From Dama dama (lineage: Eukaryota; Chordata; Mammalia; Artiodactyla; Cervidae), in the NCBI RefSeq assembly GCF_033118175.1, contig NC_083689.1:21744501-21808500 (forward strand): a stretch of DNA of 64,000 nt, written 5' to 3'. Positions 1 through 11,254 of the stretch are shown here, one piece after another. Each line of letters opens with the position of its first letter. Position 1 is the first letter of the stretch. A program made the translations under genes and the position numbers. The notes under the pieces are model-generated. The model saw only the letters and a program-made list of their open reading frames with translations. It had not been told where the DNA came from and did no database searches.

Positions 1-103
1 AAGGTGGCAGAGAGTGAACTCTGCCATCCTGATTTTGATGGTGTGTTCTTTCCTTGAAAGCAGGGAGCAAATTTTGGGTTGAAAAGCAAGCCTGACCTCA
101 AAA

Positions 104-172
104 TATGGATGAATGGGTGGGTGAGTAGATGAGTGAGTGGATAGATCATGGGAATGGGTGAGTGGATGGATG
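104..172. repeat. Degenerate TGAG/TGGA tetranucleotide repeat
   Basis: A run of GATG, GAGT, GGGT and GGAT units, interrupted and out of register. The rest of 1-917 is unremarkable noncoding sequence apart from a C-rich CACACA patch near 690-720. Confidence 0.7.
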
Positions 173-917
173 AAAACCAGACAGAAAATGTGGGCAAAGA
201 CATCCTTTGTGAGGTGCCAGGGTGCTTGTCAGCCAGTTTGTCCATGGAATTTGCTCTGGACTTGGTGTGGCAAAGCTGAGTGAACCCCAAGGAGACAACT
301 CTCCCAGGCTCTATCTAAGCAGTCTTGTCCACCCTGGAGGCTCCAGTCCTACCAGAGGGACAGAAGATTCATTCCAGAATGGTCAGCAATGGCCAGTACC
401 CTCCAGCCACTCTGCCCACAGCAGGTGATTAAAATCACTTCTGTCAGTTGGCAGCCACTTGGGGAGACAGCTGGCCACACCAGGGTACTCAAGATAATTT
501 TGTCTGTTTTCTAATCAGTAGCCAGAATTTCCATTTTCAGCATCCAGGCTGTGCCCTCCCTGCCCTGTCTTTCCTACCAGGGATTCTGCAGGCCTTTTTG
601 GGACAGTTTCTCATCTGAGCTCCTGAATTAGGGACACAGAGTGAAAGAGGGTCTAGAATGGTTCCCACCGTTCCCAGACACCGCCCCACCCCCTCGCCCC
701 CCCAACACACACATACACAGAGTAAAGGACGACTATGTATAAAAATACGGTAGGGTTTGCTACAAACCAGGTGTTGGGCTGAGAGTTGTTGCACAGATTC
801 CACAAACAGTTAGGGTAGGCACTGCTGTCAGAATTCCTGCAACCGGTGAAGAAACATTCTGCAAGAGTTGACCTTCCTGCATCCATACAGCTAGGAGGCA
901 CATTCCCGACACTCAAG

Positions 918-1433
918 GTCAGGTGTGTGTTAACTTTATTGCTTACAGTAAATATTTCTTTGTATTTACCCATATAATCACCTCCTGGGGTGTGCTTTCT
1001 GAATTTCCATCTGGAATCATCTTCCTTAAGCCTGAAAAAAATCTCACTAGCATTTCATTTATTGCAGCGATGAATTCCCTCAGCTTTTGTTCATCTGTAG
1101 ACACCTTCATTGTATCTTTATTCTGTGAAGATATTTTCATTAGGTATAGAATTCTAAATTGGCAGGTATGGTCTGTCCCCACCTCCTGCTTGCTGCTCCA
1201 TCATCTTTTGGCTTCCATTGTTTCTGCAGAGAAGTCAGCCCTTCAGTGTCATTTGTTGCCCTTTTGAGGATCATGTGACTTTCATCTCTGGTGCCTTTAA
1301 GATTTTGTCCTTTAGTTGGGAACAGTTTCATATATTTTAATGATTTGTTTCTTCTATTGATATGACATCTGCATCCCTTTTAAATGCTTTTGCCTTGAAT
1401 TGTTTCAAATATTTTTTCCAATCTTTTTTCCCG
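918..1433 (-). mobile_element. Ancient L1 fragment
   Basis: Text such as AGGTATAGAATTCTAAATTGG and GGCTTCCATTGTTTCTGCAG resembles the antisense of the 5' UTR/ORF1 part of old mammalian L1. It is AT-rich, with no open frame of use. Boundaries are approximate. Confidence 0.6.
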
Positions 1434-1548
1434 TTTTTGGCCAAGCCACACAGCATGTAGGGTCTTAGTTCCCCAACCATGGATGGAACCCACGTTTCAT
1501 GCATTGGAAGCATGGAGTCTTAACCACTGGACCGCTAAGGAATCCCTC
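1434..1548 (-). mobile_element. CHR-type SINE
   Basis: The antisense box-B-like segment (CCATGGATGGAACCCACG) and the head complement ACCACTGGACCGCTAAGGAA are visible. It sits in the old L1. From 1550 to about 2600 the sequence is AT-rich and probably further decayed L1, but I cannot place it; no gene is seen. Confidence 0.75.
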
Positions 1549-2669
1549 AAATTTTAAGTTTATATTTTGGTGATGCAGGCACAAGTACAAAGTTTCCAGG
1601 GACACATGTGCTATGAGTGGTGATCCTCATTCTTACTTCTTTTCCTTTTCCACTTTCTTGCACAGCTCTTAAAAGCCATCTGTGCATGAACAAGACAAAA
1701 CTGTACCAGTGATACCATACATGCATCCTTTTCTCTTACTATATCTTAGAGTTCATTCCAAATTAGCATGCCGTGTAAAGGCACCATAGTTGACATAACT
1801 CATACTGCTGGTGGGCATTTAGACTCTTCCCTCATTTACTTCCATGACCACAGGTAACTGCACACGTTCGGGTGCGTGACAGCATCTGTGCTCAACAGCT
1901 TTTGTGGTGGATCTGCCTATTTTCTACCAGGTTTCTTGGTATTTGTGTCTGTGTGCTTATGTGTCTGTGTATTTTTAGGAGCTCCTTATGGAATATGTAA
2001 TGTAGGGCTTTGGAATGTATTCTGTTTCCCCAGCTTGTCTGTAGGTTTTGTTTATGACATTTCCACCATGCTGAAGTCCTTTCTTTCAGTGCTTTTTGGG
2101 TTGTTAACATTTTATCTAGGATGATTTTTTTTTTTTTAAGTTCTCTCCTGGTTTCTTCCCTCCCTCCTTTCTTCTTTCTCACCTTCCAGTTTGCCATGAG
2201 TTAGGGCCCCATTGATACATTACTCAATTCCTGCATGTATTTCTCAGTCCCTGACTTCTCTCTTGGGCATATCTATTTATGTCCCATCACTGAGCTTTCA
2301 GTTACTTCTGCTTTGTCATTTCTTTAATATGTGGTAGGGGAAGCCTCACATCCCCACCCCACCTCCCCATCAGTATTCAAGAAATCACTCCAATGTCCTT
2401 GCATGCTTGTTTTCCCACATAAACTAATCAGCTTATGTTTTTGAATATTTATCTTGTTCTGAAGTTTCACATTAACATTCTGTTTTGAGTTCTGATTTTT
2501 AAAAAAACATACTGGGTAGCATTTGGTGGGGTCCCGGAAAACTCTCAGCCGTATGTCTTCATATGTTGCTTCTCGCGTTTTCTGCTTCTGCACGTCCTAT
2601 GACTTAGGTTGGAACCTGTAGGATTATCTATCTACCTTTCAGATCTCTAACCAACTGTTCTCTCTGAAG

Positions 2670-2684
2670 CCACCAGAGGGCGCC
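2670..2684 (+). promoter_or_regulatory. CTCF-like binding site
   Basis: CCACCAGAGGGCGCC is a near-consensus match to the vertebrate CTCF core (CCACNAGRKGGCRS). It lies in single-copy-looking sequence at the left of the window, downstream of ACSBG2, where an insulator between gene neighbourhoods would be reasonable. Occupancy is unknown. Confidence 0.55.
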
Positions 2685-3139
2685 TGTGAGCTCCTGAGTC
2701 AGATCTGGTTCCGTGCCTCCTGCCCTCCGCCTGGGCTCCCTCCAGCTAAAAGCCCCAGGTCCTCCCCATCCCGCAGCCCACAAGACGGCGTCCTCGCTTC
2801 CTGCCCTCACCTTCCTCTCTACCCACCCTCTCATTTTGCTCCAGCCAAACAGGCCTCCTCTCTTCCTCCAATTGGCCAGCCACGTTCCTACCGTAGGCCC
2901 ATAACCTCTGTCTACAACATCTTCCCCAGAAAGTCACACAGCTCCCTCCCAACCGCTTTTAAATCTCTGTTGAAATTTCTGCTTCATCTCCTTGGTCACC
3001 ATGTTAAAATTTCAAACCCCCAACCCTGGCTAGTCCACCCGCTTCATGCTTCAGTTGTCTCTGGATCACTGTGTACTCAATGCATACTTTATTATGTTGA
3101 CTGGACAAGCCCCTTGAAGTCTCTTACTGTGTGTCTCAA

Positions 3140-3390
3140 TCTGAAAATTGGGCATTTATTTATTGAACGCATACCTGAGGAGACAGTGCTCTCCTAAATC
3201 CCGGGGTCCCATAGGGAACAAGGCAGTCCAGCCCCTCACTCTCATAGAATTGACCACCTGAACAAATGATACAACCATGGTAGCAGGTGGCCGATAGGGC
3301 TGAGCAGAAAATTTTAAAAGGGTGTGGGAGTGGCGGGGGTGGGGAGGTGGGGAGGGCGGTCAAGAATGACCTGGCTAAGGAAATGGGACT
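3140..3390 (+). mobile_element. L2 3'-end fragment (ancient LINE)
   Basis: The order 'ATTTATTGAACGCATACC', a stretch on amounts and 'AATGACCTGGCTAAGG' follows the usual L2 3' region, heavily diverged and with a G-rich insertion near 3320-3355. Confidence 0.45.
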
Positions 3391-3499
3391 CATTGGAGAA
3401 GAGTCACAGTAACAGCAACTGTAAGACTATCTAATGTGGATGCAATGCTTGTGTGCCAGGAGCTATTTGATACGCGTAAATGCATGAAATCCTTGTAGA

Positions 3500-3740
3500 A
3501 AATCTTCGTGCTAGGTGCTATTATATTTTACTTTATATATTTATGTAAAAATGTCAATATCCCTCGTCTTAGACAGATGGGTAAACTGAGGCACAGTGAA
3601 CCTGGGTATTTACTTTTTTTCACACACAAAAAAAGTCGCACGCATTTAAGGTATACATGTTGATGAGTGAGGTTAAGTTGAGCAAGTACACCCTGGGTGA
3701 TGGGGGGAGCTGAGATTCGAACCTGTGAACTCAGGCAGCT
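3500..3740 (-). mobile_element. MIR SINE, interrupted
   Basis: GGGTAAACTGAGGCACAG and AGCTGAGATTCGAACCTG are the antisense MIR core and tRNA-like end. An A/T-rich insertion lies between them (about 3610-3670). Confidence 0.6.
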
Positions 3741-4076
3741 TCAGACAAACCAACCAGAGACACGGAGTGAGGGTACCCCCAACGCCGCCAGAGGGAAGAC
3801 ATGGCGCGCAGGCGCAAGAGGGGAGGCGCGGCGCGCAGGCGCAGGAGCCGGAAGAGGGCGCTGCGCAGGGCACGCCGGTTCCTGAGGAAAGCCAGGAGGC
3901 GCTCCCCGTAGTACTCCCCGTCGTGCCAGTGCTTGGAGCTGAGCCGATATAGTTGGCCTCCTTGATGGCCTTGCCCAAGACCGTGTCGTGCTCGGTGATG
4001 GACGCCTGTCTGACGAAGGAGGGCTCGTGCCGCAGGTTCTGCTCGCCGTCCCGCTTCGTGGCCCAGTAGCGGTAGC
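3731..4076 (-). pseudogene. CpG-rich exon-like coding block with frame break, gene not recognised
   Basis: After a good acceptor (CTGCCCACAG, exon from 4076) the minus strand reads 43 codons, 41 of them with G or C in third position, including YRYWATKRDGEQNLRHEP and VLGKAIKEANYI. At about 3950 the codon bias moves to another frame, which then reads LSSKHWHDGEYYGERLLAFL and ends at a TGA (3731-3733); one missing base would explain this. The block is CpG-rich, unlike its surroundings. I do not know the family. It may be a decayed gene, a gene with an assembly error, or a terminal exon. The single-frame reading without a shift also stays open, to 3673, but loses the codon bias. Confidence 0.4.
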
Positions 4077-4149
4077 CTGTGGGCAGGTCAGAGACCTCAG
4101 GTAGGCGAGAAAAGGGAAGGGGGCACAGAGACCTGATGTGGCACCGATG

Positions 4150-5770
4150 GTGTGGCAAACCAGGGTTCTTGGTCTCTTTAGTCAGTAGAAACTGGTGAGG
4201 CCAGAGGGAAATTGAGGCAAGGCTTCACTGGGGTCCCTGCTATAGCAGGGGAGAGAGAAAACAAGTGACAGATGTCCGTCCTTGCTCTGAGAGCGGGGAG
4301 CCGAACTGGTTCCTTATACGGGATGGGTCCAGGGGTTGGGCAGGAGAGGTGGCTTGGGTGGTGCTGTTTGGGGTTTTTGTCTTTTTGTGTCTTGTTCATA
4401 ATTTGTCCCCCTTGCTTATGCACACAGTTGTTTTTCGTCCCTTATAGTTTCTTTGTGTTTTCTCGCTGGAGGAGATGTTTGGCCAAGGGCGGGCAGAGCA
4501 GCGAAGTGTCCCAAGTCCCAGCCTGTCTCAATGCAGGCAGAGAAAGTGGAGGAAGAATGGGATGGGGGTGGGGGGAGAGCCATGAGAGAGAGAGTGAGAA
4601 AGACCAGGGCTTGCTGGTGGAGAAAGGATGCAGGGACGGGTGGACAGACAGATGCACGAGAGAGCAGAGGACAGCAGCAGGCCCACCAGCAAGTAGGCAA
4701 CTCAGTCCTAGTGTTCCTCCTCTAGACCCCTCCCCACCAGGGTCAGGTGCTTCTGACAATGGGTGACCACCCCCCTACACACACACACATACTCCCAGCC
4801 CAGTATCCAGGCAGAGGGACAGTGACCTCCTCTCCAAAACTAAAGTTCTGACTGGACCCCCAAGGACCCCACTGATTGAGGGTCATTTCTGAGGGACCCC
4901 CCCCCCCAAACTAGCCTCTCTGGGAGCCCTGCCAACCACAGTCTGGGCGTAAGGAGCCCCTGACTGACTTTCATGTCTGGTGGGTGGGGTCTCTCCTTCA
5001 CTGAACTCTGTCCTGGGCTTCCAGGGTACTTTGACAAGTCTGTTCTCACCTGTCTGTGGGGCACCTGGTCTCCAGGGACTGGGCAGACAGATATTCTCAG
5101 AGACACAGTTGCAACCAAGTGGAAGGTGGGGAAGGCACAGGGCTCCCCTCTAGTCACAGGGTGGTCATGAAAGGCCTCTCTGAACAGTGGGTAGGAGTGG
5201 ACCAGGCAGAGAAGGGAGGGAGAAGCATCTGAGAAGAGAGCAATGTGTTGTAGGCTGTTGGGACTGGGGGAGAAGAAGTGGATGGTGGGGAACGAAGAAA
5301 AGAGACAAAAGGGCCAGATCACATGAGGTCCTGCTGGCCATGTTAGTAAAGAATTGTTTTCTGGTATTTCTGTGCCCATCCCCCACCCACATGCAGCGTT
5401 TCATCCCTGGTAGAGGCTGAAATCTCTGTCTTCCACTCAGCAGGCATTTTTACCTTGTCTGTCATCAGGAGGGCAGTGCCTGCTCTTGTCTCCAGTTTCT
5501 TTTTATCTGTTTTGGTCACCTCCCCACCTGCTGCTCCCTGCTGTAGTCACCGGGGGAGCAGCAGTCTCCAGCATGAATGTCCAGAACATTCCTGCCTGTG
5601 GCCAGCTCCTGTAACGTCACTGTGGATTCCACAGCCTGAATCCCTCCTGGAAGCACAGTCTCCTGTGCCTGTGCAGAGGCCAGTCTTGGGGGGTGGGGCA
5701 GAGGTCCACCCAGGAAGCCCCTTCACCCTGTGCCTCTGCAGCCCATGGTTCCCAAGGTGACAGTCCCCAG
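4150..5770. other. Noncoding stretch without a recognisable element
   Basis: Mixed GC-rich sequence with a C13-like run (4899-4911), a short CA tract near 4777 and purine-rich patches (4550-4620, 5190-5300). Open frames here lack codon bias and known motifs. Confidence 0.5.
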
Positions 5771-5775
5771 GGAGG

Positions 5776-5990
5776 CTGCTGCTAAGTCACTTCAGTCCAA
5801 CTCTTTGAGACCCCATGGACCGTAGCCCACCAGGCTCCTCTTGCATGGGATTTCCCAGGCAAGAATACTTGGTGGGTTGTCACCTCCTCCTCCAAGGGAT
5901 CTTCCCGACGCAGGGGTCAAACCTGCATCTCTTTATGTCTCCTGCATTGGCAGGCAGGTTCTTTTCACTAGCACCACCTGGGAAGCTCCC
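5776..5990 (-). mobile_element. Bov-tA-type SINE
   Basis: Antisense: starts TAAGTCACTTCAGTCCAACT and ends CACCACCTGGGAAGC. The sequence after it to 6400 has no element or gene that I can name. Confidence 0.88.
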
Positions 5991-6404
5991 CATCCCCATC
6001 CCAGGGAGGAGCTGACCAGGGAGAACCTGGTCTTAGGTTCAAGTCTGACAGCTGAAAAGGATTCCAGAGTCAGTGCTCAGCATTCATGGTTGGCTTTCAG
6101 AGAAAGCATTCACAAGGGAGCCTGAAAAAGAGAAATGAGATGGAGGAGGGAGATGATGGAGGAGGCAGACGCAGAAGGTATGATGTCATGGGGGCCAAGG
6201 AAGCAGAAGGTTTCAAAAAGCAGAACAGCAATAGCAGGACCCAGGGCCTCCAAAAGGTCAAGGACCTATGCCCAGGGGGCTCGTGAATTCATTTACCAAC
6301 CAGGCATGTCCTGGAGTCTCCTGTGTGTGTGCAGCTACCTTGTCAAATATTGTTGGATGCTGTTGAGATTGATGAACTGAGAAATCATTTAAAAGCCTCT
6401 CTAG

Positions 6405-6960
6405 TTCCTAAAAAAATTAAATATAGAATTACCATATGACCCAGCAATCTTATTTCTGGGTATGGAACCGAGAGAATTGAAAGCAGGGACTAGAAGAGAG
6501 ATTTACACACCCACATTCACACACAGCAGCATTAATCACAGTAGCCCAAAGTGACCCACTCTCTGACAGATGAATGGAAAAACAAAATGTGGCCAAATGG
6601 AATGTTATGCAGCCTTCAAAAGGAGAGAAATTCTAACAGGCTACAATATGGATGAACACATTGAGGATCTTATGCTCAGTGATATCATCCAATTACAAAA
6701 AGATAAATATTCCACTCATATTAGGTACTGAAATGAGTGGGCTTCATAGAGACAGGAAGTAGAATGGTGGTTGCTAGGAGAGAGGGGAGAGAGGGTGTGT
6801 GGGGAGTTGTTTAAAGTGTACAGATTTTCAGTTTTGCAACATGTACAACTCAATGCACTTAACCCCATTGGACTCTATATTTTTAAATGGTTAAAATGAT
6901 AAATTAACATAAAATAGTATATTTTACATTTACCACAAATTTAAAAATAAGTTTTAAAAA
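6405..6960 (+). mobile_element. Ancient L1 3' end
   Basis: Contains the end of ORF2 (ACCATATGACCCAGCAATC, GGAATGTTATGCAGCCTTC) and the 3' UTR (GTGGTTGCTAGGAGAGAGG). Many differences from a young copy. Confidence 0.8.
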
Positions 6961-6995
6961 TGCCTTTTTAAACTTAGTAGCTTTTCATTTCTCAG

Positions 6996-7048
6996 AGAAC
7001 AACTATTTTTTTTTCCATTTATTTTTATTAGTTGGAAGAACAACTATT
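6996..7048 (-). mobile_element. 29-bp L1 micro-insertion with 12-bp target-site duplication
   Basis: AGAACAACTATT occurs at 6996-7007 and again, identical, at 7037-7048. The 29 bases between them are the antisense of a bovine-type L1 3' terminus plus a short A tail, and match the 3' end of the L1 at 35420-35447. From 7049 to 7420 the sequence is AT-rich and unassigned. Confidence 0.8.
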
Positions 7049-7424
7049 AAGAGAGCAGTGAGGCCAGACTGAGAACTGTTGAGAAAATACATATATTTCT
7101 TTACTGAGTTTGAACATTTTTTTGACAATATAGACAGCTATATTTCTTTGATGAGGGGTGAGTATTGAAAAGAAAGTAAAAAAATATTTACAAAGATATG
7201 TTCAGCATAAAAAAATGGCCTATATGTTTTGAGAAACACACTGGCAGTGAAGTATCTAGATATATTATTAACACAGATCGCCTCCCCCAGCTTTCCCGTA
7301 TATTAACATCAACCATCTAGAAAAAGGGAGAAACCACATCCACAATGGAAACACAGGCTATAAACTAGAGTTAAGTTGACCGGACACTATATGAAGTAGT
7401 TAATAGATAAAATCATTAAGGTTT

Positions 7425-7540
7425 AGGGAACTCCCTGGTGGTCCAGTGGTTAGGGCTCTGTGATTTCACTTCAGGGGGCACAAGTTCAATGCCTGGTCAG
7501 GGACCTAAGACTCCACAAGCCTTGGAACATGGCCCCCCAG
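7425..7540 (+). mobile_element. CHR-type SINE
   Basis: Begins GGGAACTCCCTGGTGGTCCA, with box-B-like GGTCAGGGACCTAAGACTC. Short form. Confidence 0.85.
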
Positions 7541-7727
7541 AATTTATTAAGGTTTTCTAAAGAAAAGATATGAGTAAATTGAAAAAGACATTAATGAATG
7601 AGAAGGCTGAATCTACATTGTAAAAGTTAAACTCTTCTGTAGATTAGTCAGTATAAACAAGCAATTTGAATCGAAATCTCCCCAGAAAGTTTTACGGAAC
7701 TTGGGTTGTTTTAAAGTTTACATAGAG

Positions 7728-8020
7728 GGCTCGCCTGGTGGCTCAGTGGTGAAGAGTCCACCTGCCAACGCAGGAGACACAGGTTTGATCCCTGGTCCAG
7801 GAAGATCCCACGTGCCGCAGAGCAAGTGAGCCCGTGCGCCGCACCGTTTAAGCCTGTCCTTTGGAGCTGAGCCTGGGAGCTGCAACTACTGAAGGCTGTG
7901 TGCTCCAGGGCCCTTGATCTGCAGTGCAAGAGGCCACTGCAGTGAGAAGCCAGCGCACTGCAACTAGCGAAACGCCCACGAAGCAACAAAGACCCAGCAC
8001 CACCACAAATAAAGTAAAAC
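7728..8020 (+). mobile_element. CHR-type SINE, long form
   Basis: Begins GGGCTCGCCTGGTGGCTCAG. It keeps the unrelated body (GAGCCTGGGAGCTGCAACTA, CAACAAAGACCCAGCAC) that the short copies lack. The antisense frame through it is a shadow. Confidence 0.8.
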
Positions 8021-8349
8021 AGAAGGTCTACATAGATAGTAAAGTGCAAGAATAAAACAACAAAGGAAGCTTTGTCTTGCCAAAATCGAAACATAAAACT
8101 ATCATCATTAAAACAACATGAAGGACTTGTGACCGGAATGTACAAAGAACTCTTGTGAGCCAACAATAAAAAGACAAAAGAATTCAGTTTAAAAATGGGC
8201 AAAGAGTTTGGACATGTGTCCAAAGAAGATTCATGTAGGGATATTTGTGATACAGCCAGATGATGCTATGACTCAGCCATAAAAACAAATGACTGATATG
8301 CAGAAATGAACTCACGCTATGTGGGGAAAGCCACTCGAACAGCCACTAC

Positions 8350-8630
8350 TGGCCTGGAAGGTGATGAATCCCAACCCCATTCCAACAGGCGGAAGCTAGG
8401 AAGCTAAAAACTATATCCCCCAGAATCTCACGTGGAGAGGGTTCTGGACATAACTTGGGTTCCACTAATCAGGACTGATTTGGACATGACCCATGTCATG
8501 TTCCCAGTAGAAACTGGGTGCTTCTGGGGCCAGCAGCAGGGGCATCAGCTTCTTGCCTGGGTCAGAAGTCTCCTGACCCAGCGGCCTCTTGGGCAGAAGT
8601 AGTTTTCCTGGTCCACAGCAGAGATGGTGT
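8350..8630. repeat. Probable ancient interspersed repeat, family not assigned
   Basis: Sequence such as TATATCCCCCAGAATCTCACG and ACCCATGTCATGTTCCC has the feel of an old LTR or DNA element, but I cannot name it. Confidence 0.25.
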
Positions 8631-8639
8631 GGTTCCACT

Positions 8640-8972
8640 GTCAGCTCAAACCAGTCAGTCCTAAAGGAAATCAACCCTTAATATTCGTTGGAAGGGCTGA
8701 TGCTGAAGCTGAAGCTCCAATACCCTTGGCCACCTGGTGTGAAGAACCAACTCATTGGAAAAGACCCTCATGCTGGCAAAGATTGAGGGCAGGAGGAGAA
8801 GCGGGTGACAGAGGAGGAGATGGTTGCATGGCATCACTGATTCAATGGGCACGAGTTTGAGCAAGCTCCAGGAGATAGTAAAGGACAGAGAAGCCTGGTG
8901 TGCTGTAGTTGATGGGGTCACAAAGAGTCAGACATGACTGAGTGACTGAACAATCACCACCACCATCAACTA
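8640..8972 (+). mobile_element. BovB 3'-end piece (Bov-A2/ART2A type)
   Basis: Carries the BovB C-terminal coding remnant and 3' terminus (GATTCAATGGGCACGAG, AGAGTCAGACATGACTGAG, ACTGAACAATCACCACC). 5'-truncated. Confidence 0.85.
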
Positions 8973-9352
8973 CTGGAGAGGTGATGGAGCCTCCTGGACT
9001 GGTGAACTACAAGTTGTTCTTAGAACATACTCTTCCAGCCCCACTAGTGATTCCCAACCGCCCACCTCCCAAATTTTTTGAGTTATGACTTACAAACCAT
9101 AAAATTTACTCCTCATAACAGTACACAGACTTGTAATAAATTCATGCTGCATGAAACCATTGGGACCCTCTGGGCTTTTTGTACCTGGGTGTCTGTTTTC
9201 TTCTTCCTGTCTGATTCCTGGGAGAATTATTCCCATGTGTAGGTGTGTTTTTGATGTGTCTGTGGGGGAAGGTGAGCTCTCCATCCTCCTACTCCACCAT
9301 CTTAATTCCCCTTCCCTGGTCACATTTTTAAATAAAAATATTTACTGACAGG

Positions 9353-9490
9353 GACTTCCCTGGTGGTCCAGTGGCTAAGACTCGCTCGAAATGCAGGGGG
9401 CCCAGGTTCGAGCCCCTGGGTGGGGAACTAAGATTCTACATGCCTAAACTAAGTAAGACCCAGTGCAGCTAAATAAAAATATTTTTTTAA
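9353..9490 (+). mobile_element. CHR-type SINE
   Basis: Begins GGGACTTCCCTGGTGGTCCA and ends in an A/T-rich tail. A second CHR copy in the opposite orientation follows about 20 bp further on. Confidence 0.87.
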
Positions 9491-9509
9491 AAAATAAGAA
9501 AAGTTAAAA

Positions 9510-9768
9510 TAAAATTTATTTATTTAGCTGCATTGGGTTTTAGTCATGGTGTGCGAGATCTTCCTTGTGTCATGAAGGCTCTTTTGTTGTGGCACATACG
9601 TTCCCTAATTGTGGCATGCAGGCTTCAGCATGTGTGGGCTCAGTGATTGTGGCATGTGGTTTCTTAGTTGCTCAGCAGCATGTGGGATCTTAATTCCCTG
9701 ACCAGGGATCAAACCCGTGTCCCCTGCATTGCAAGGCGGATTGTTAACCGCTGGACCTCCCTGGTCAC
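9510..9768 (-). mobile_element. CHR-type SINE, long form
   Basis: Antisense: TTAGCTGCATTGGGTTTTAG at its 3' end, GGACCTCCCTGGTC at its head. It faces the previous copy tail-to-tail. Confidence 0.82.
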
Positions 9769-10205
9769 AATATTTTTATCCACTGATCTGTACATACTTG
9801 TATCATGTGTATTTATGTTTGACAACACCTTAATAGACACAGATGATTCACTAGCATTGAGCTCATGGCCAGTGGCAATGTAAGTCATGCCTGAATGAAG
9901 CTTATTTTGCACGTGTATATTTTTCCATAAGGCACCTCAAAGCTTTCTTGAACTCAAGACCGCTAGTCAGCACTTAGGCACTACACTTGGGGGCCGTTTT
10001 CAACAGTGAAACCACCAAGAAAAATGCAGAAAACATAGCACTAAATAGACTTCCCAAAGACACAGGTTCACAGCTGAAGCCAGCAGGCACCTGGTTGGAC
10101 CTTCAGCAAGCCGCAGACATGCATGTTGGGTTGTTAAACTTTTCCACTGCTCCACCCATTTCCAGAGATGGCTATAGAAATGCCAGATACATTAATTTTG
10201 GGGGT

Positions 10206-10412
10206 TAGTCGCTCAGTCATGTCTGACTCTTTGCAGCCCTATGGAATGTAGGCCACCAGGCTCCTCTGTCCACGGGATTTCCTGGGCAAGAATACTGGAG
10301 TGCATTGCCATTACCTTTTCCAGGGAGTCTTCCCAACCCAGGGATCGAACCTATGTCTCCTGCGTTGCAGGCGTATTTTTATCTTTACAGTCTGAGCCAC
10401 ACGGGAAGTCCT
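10206..10412 (-). mobile_element. Bov-tA-type SINE
   Basis: Antisense, from GTCGCTCAGTCATGTCTGAC to AGCCACACGGGAAGTCC. From 10413 to 10925 nothing recognisable except an A-rich run at 10600-10625. Confidence 0.9.
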
Positions 10413-10927
10413 CAGTGAGCAGGCAAACTTGTAAATATGGAACCTGCAAATAAAGAGGATTGACCATATTTACATAGTAAAAGCAGAAAAACTTGCAACT
10501 TGTTGAGGAAGGCTTTAGCCTTATCTCTGTCAGATGCTCTTTTGTGAGGAGAACGTCTGTACATTTCTGATCAATTTATCATTTGGTGTTTTAAAGAGGA
10601 AACAGGAAAAAAACAAAAAAAAAAAGGAGTGCCTCTGGGCATCTGGGACCTGAAGGGGACACGAAGTTTCCTTCTTCCTGCCCTCGTGGTCGGTCCCTCT
10701 ATATGCTGGGAGATGTCCCCTGCCCACTCTCTACCTATACTGATACCCTTTCAGGAACTGATACTGTGTGTGTGCCATATCAGCTTTGGTTTGTCCATAC
10801 ACGGACTATTGGATGAGAGAGGAAGAAGGTTCTATTTTCTTTCAAGCTGCTGCTGTCTCACATCTTACAACAGCAGCAGACTCATCTATCCCAGAAGATG
10901 TAATTCATAAAAAAAATCACAGCTATT

Positions 10928-11127
10928 GGGACTTCCCTAATAGCTCAGCAGTAAAGAACCCGCCTGCCCGTGCAGGAGATGCGGGTTTGATCCCTAGGTT
11001 GGGAAGATCCCCTGGAGGAGGAAGTTCTCCAGTATTCTGGCCTGGAAAAATCCCATGGACAGAGGAGCCTGGCAGGCTACAGTCTATAGGGTTGCAAAGA
11101 GTCGGACACGACTGAAGCGACTTAGCC
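10928..11127 (+). mobile_element. Bov-tA-type SINE
   Basis: Sense, from GGGACTTCCCTAATAGCTCA to GAGTCGGACACGACTGAAGC; well preserved. Confidence 0.92.
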
Positions 11128-11254
11128 CGCACTCACCCCTTCCCAAGACTCAGACATGTGAACTCACACAGCCAGTCAGAATCTAAACCCAGAATCTGAA
11201 CTCCTTGACAAAGGACAAGCTGTCCACATCTGGCCAAAAATCAGGACATGGGGC

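Noticed and set aside
4840..5379. 179-codon minus frame
   Set aside because: Pro/Leu/Ser-rich low-bias reading of noncoding sequence; no homologue recalled, no splice or polyadenylation context.
1..6000. 3' end of MLLT1, expected downstream of ACSBG2
   Set aside because: No MLLT1 coding text is visible; the block at 3.73-4.08 kb does not resemble it and lies on the other strand.
7728..8020. tRNA-like head of a SINE
   Set aside because: CHR and Bov-tA heads are tRNA-derived but have lost cloverleaf features; no functional tRNA gene was found in the window.
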